16,195 bases of DNA from JBFWWW01 sp050245975 (GTDB taxonomy: Bacteria > Pseudomonadota > Alphaproteobacteria > Rhizobiales > Hyphomicrobiaceae). Every line of letters starts with the position of its first letter. Within the stretch, counting starts at the first letter, position 1. This document shows, in pieces, positions 14,506 through 16,195 of this stretch. The stretch spans positions 1 through 16,195 of the forward strand of contig JBFWWW010000074.1 of assembly GCA_050245975.1 (NCBI GenBank), read 5' to 3'. The translations under genes and the position numbers were made by a program. The notes beneath the pieces were generated by a model that saw nothing but the letters and a program-made list of their open reading frames with translations, ran no database searches and was not told the origin of the DNA.

Positions 14506-15762
14506 ATGCGACACGTACTGGGTGTGCTAGGCGTTCTGGCCGCTGGCGTGCTACTCGCCGTCTCGGCAGCCATGAACTGGCGCTTCGGGTTCAGCCTCGG
14601 GAAAACCGAGATGGACGGGCAGATCTATGGCGCGGCTTCGGCCGCGGCAGACTGCATGAAGGCGCTGGTTCCGTTCTTCTTCTTCGCCGCAATCAAGAAC
14701 AGGGTCTGGTCGCAGGCGGCAGCCGCCGCTCTCGTGTGGACCGTGGTCACCGGCTATTCGATGACCTCGGCCCTCGGCCATGCCGCGCTCAACCGGTTCG
14801 ACTCGACCGGCCAGCGCGCGGTGCAGGCAGCGACCTACAAGGACCTGCGCGCCGACATGTCTCGGGCGCAGGAGCAGCTCGGCTGGGTGCCGCAGCACCG
14901 GCCGGTCGACACGGTGAAGAGCGAGCTGCAGTCGCTCAAGGACCAGCGTCCCTGGTCCTGGACGAACGGCTGCACCGACGTCAAGGGCAAGACGGGACGC
15001 GAGTTCTGTCAGAAGTTCCATGCTCTCAATGCCGAGCTCGCCTCGGCCGAAGAGGCGGACAAGCTCGAGACGCGCATCGGCGAGATCAGCGCAAAGCTGG
15101 CCAAGGGTGCCGGCGGCACGGTGATGGCCGAGGCCGATCCGCAGGCTGCCGTGCTGCATCAGCTCACCGGCTTCGACATCGAGACGGTGCAGACCGGATT
15201 AGCGATGTTCGTCGCCCTGCTGCTTGAGATCGGCTCGGGCTTCGGACTCTATGTCGCGTTCGCCCAGTGGCGCCTCTACGATCAGGCGGCACCGAAGCTG
15301 GCGGAACCTGTGGCCGAGCGCCGCCGGGTTGTCGTCGCGGACGCCGAGGCGGAGCCGATGCCGGCGCCGGCCGAGGAGCCCGTCGAAGCGATACCGCTGG
15401 CGCCCGTGGCGGAGCCCGCCGCAGCGCGCGTGTTTGCCAACGACAACTCCGGCCGCATGATCGCTCAGAAGATGATCCCGCCGGCCAGCACCATCGAAAG
15501 GTACTACAAGGAGCGCATCGCAAGCGCAGAGCCTGGCAGCAGCGTGAAGTCGTCCGAGATGTACGAGGACTACTGCCTGTGGTGCGAGTCGCTTGCCAAG
15601 GAGCCGATGTCCCATCCCGGGTTCAGCCGCGAGTTCAACACGCTGGGCGTGAAGAAGTCGCGCATCGGAAACCGGACGCGGTATCACGGCATCGTCTTGC
15701 GATCGGCGCTTGAAGCCGAGAAAGACCGGCCAAAGGCCGGACCGACACGACAGGCCGCCTAG
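14506..15762 (+). CDS. Multi-pass membrane protein with primase-type winged-helix C-terminus
   Basis: This is a 418-residue protein of unknown function. The N-terminal half has hydrophobic segments at about 4-22, 46-64 and 68-92. A charged, largely helical stretch (about 100-205, Cys156 and Cys168) follows, then a fourth membrane segment (about 228-253). A Glu/Pro/Ala-rich linker (260-325) leads to a cytoplasmic domain at about 328-398. The pattern STIERYYKER, GSSVKSSEMYEDYCLWCES, PMSHPGFSREFNTLGVKKSR and RYHGI is that of the small winged-helix domain at the C-terminus of phage/plasmid P4-type primases (Pox_D5-like). No primase or helicase motor is present. The start at 14506 has GGGGG about 7 bases upstream; the frame is open back to 14245 but the extension looks non-coding. 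A strong terminator follows. Confidence 0.8.
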   Translation: MRHVLGVLGVLAAGVLLAVSAAMNWRFGFSLGKTEMDGQIYGAASAAADCMKALVPFFFFAAIKNRVWSQAAAAALVWTVVTGYSMTSALGHAALNRFDSTGQRAVQAATYKDLRADMSRAQEQLGWVPQHRPVDTVKSELQSLKDQRPWSWTNGCTDVKGKTGREFCQKFHALNAELASAEEADKLETRIGEISAKLAKGAGGTVMAEADPQAAVLHQLTGFDIETVQTGLAMFVALLLEIGSGFGLYVAFAQWRLYDQAAPKLAEPVAERRRVVVADAEAEPMPAPAEEPVEAIPLAPVAEPAAARVFANDNSGRMIAQKMIPPASTIERYYKERIASAEPGSSVKSSEMYEDYCLWCESLAKEPMSHPGFSREFNTLGVKKSRIGNRTRYHGIVLRSALEAEKDRPKAGPTRQAA

Positions 15763-15779
15763 CCTGTCGCACTTCAGGG

Positions 15780-15810
15780 AAAGGGCCGCTTCGGCGGCCC
15801 TTTTTCTTTT
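15780..15810 (+). terminator. Rho-independent terminator with UUCG loop
   Basis: GGGCCGC (15783-15789) and GCGGCCC (15794-15800) pair perfectly around a TTCG tetraloop, followed by TTTTTCTTTT. Flanking AAA/TTT extends the stem, so it could also work weakly on the other strand. It lies 18 bp past the stop of the membrane protein gene. Confidence 0.95.
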
Positions 15811-15924
15811 GGGGCGGCCTCATCTCAAAGCCGCCATGCCCCGTTCCAGCTCCGTTCCAGGACTTTGTCTTTCCCGGCCGCGCCCGCCCTTGCGCGGTGG
15901 TGGACGGCACCCAACATAGCGGGT

Positions 15925-15948
15925 CCCGACCCTGTGCCCGACCCTGTG
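15925..15948. repeat. Perfect 12-bp tandem duplication
   Basis: CCCGACCCTGTG occurs twice head to tail (15925-15936 and 15937-15948), ending 14 bp before the ATG at 15963, so it lies in the leader of the DUF2076 gene. A second small repeat, CCGTTCCAG at 15841-15849 and 15852-15860, lies in the same spacer. Confidence 0.9.
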
Positions 15949-15962
15949 GGAGACCGCGGCCT

Positions 15963-16195
15963 ATGACCCCTGACGAACGCCAGCTGATCGACGACCTGTT
16001 CGACCGCATGTCGCGCTTCGGAGCGCCGGAGAAAGACCGCGACGCGGCAACGCTGATCGACCGCAATGTCCGCGCCATGCCGGACGCGCCCTACATGCTC
16101 GTGCAGTCGGTCCTCGTGCAGGAGCATGCCCTGCAGCAGGCGGACGAGCGCATCCGCGATCTCGAAGCGCAGGTCCGCGACCTCGAGCGCGGCCA
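15963..16195 (+). CDS. DUF2076 family protein, partial
   Basis: Only the first 77 codons are in the window. The N-terminus MTPDERQLIDDLFDRMSRF, the stretch NVRAMPDAPYMLVQSVLVQEHAL and the following helix ERIRDLEAQVRDLER fit the conserved start of DUF2076 proteins, which have an N-terminal helical domain and usually a low-complexity, Gly-rich C-terminal half. Their role is not known. The start has GGGAG about 10 bases upstream and the reading frame stays open to the edge. The gene has its own transcription unit after the terminator at 15780-15810. Confidence 0.85.
   Translation, partial: MTPDERQLIDDLFDRMSRFGAPEKDRDAATLIDRNVRAMPDAPYMLVQSVLVQEHALQQADERIRDLEAQVRDLERG

Overview
The window is GC-rich bacterial DNA with dense coding. 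It most likely comes from an alphaproteobacterium, probably of the Hyphomicrobiales/Rhizobiales. The clues are a SorAB-type sulfite dehydrogenase, a peptidoglycan-binding-like protein of a kind common in that order, a DUF2076 gene, a TRAP transporter operon and a FixK/FNR-type operator. This placement is from gene content only; no rRNA or other marker is present. I see no tRNA, rRNA, CRISPR array or insertion sequence.

Left part (1-5043, all minus strand). Two adjacent units are read right to left. The first is sorA-sorB (5043 to 3500), a Tat-exported molybdenum sulfite dehydrogenase and its c-type cytochrome, closed by a hairpin terminator at 3446-3477. The second is a TRAP operon in the order small permease, large permease, substrate-binding protein, then a short-chain dehydrogenase that runs off the left edge. 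A TRAP importer plus dehydrogenase next to a sulfite oxidase would suit catabolism of an organosulfonate, but the substrate cannot be read from the sequence.

Middle part (5327-8455). This stretch holds mostly single genes in alternating directions: an enolase-superfamily enzyme of the mandelate racemase type (+), a short uncharacterised protein (-), a small GNAT-like protein (+), a universal stress protein (+) and a glutathione S-transferase (-). The stress protein is preceded by a perfect TTGAC-N4-GTCAA dyad placed like an FNR/FixK class II site.

Right-centre part (8582-12745, all plus). This is a tight run: a MaoC-like hot-dog protein, DgoK (2-keto-3-deoxygalactonokinase), DgoA (KDPGal aldolase), an exported type-B carboxylesterase and a four-helix membrane protein. 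DgoK and DgoA form the lower De Ley-Doudoroff pathway and yield pyruvate and glyceraldehyde 3-phosphate. No dehydratase lies inside the run; the mandelate-racemase-type enzyme 2.1 kb upstream is a candidate.

Right end (12772-16195). A triple 13/14-bp repeat overlaps the stop codon of a membrane-anchored peptidoglycan-binding-like protein (-). Next comes the only long gene-free stretch (13845-14505). It holds four DnaA-box-like sites, two in each orientation, facing an A/T-richer segment with two GANTC sites, so it is a candidate replication origin or DnaA-responsive control region. It precedes a multi-pass membrane protein whose C-terminus looks like the winged-helix tail of phage/plasmid primases. 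A strong UUCG-loop terminator and the start of a DUF2076 gene close the window. The DnaA-box region and the membrane/primase-tail fusion beside it are the most unusual part.
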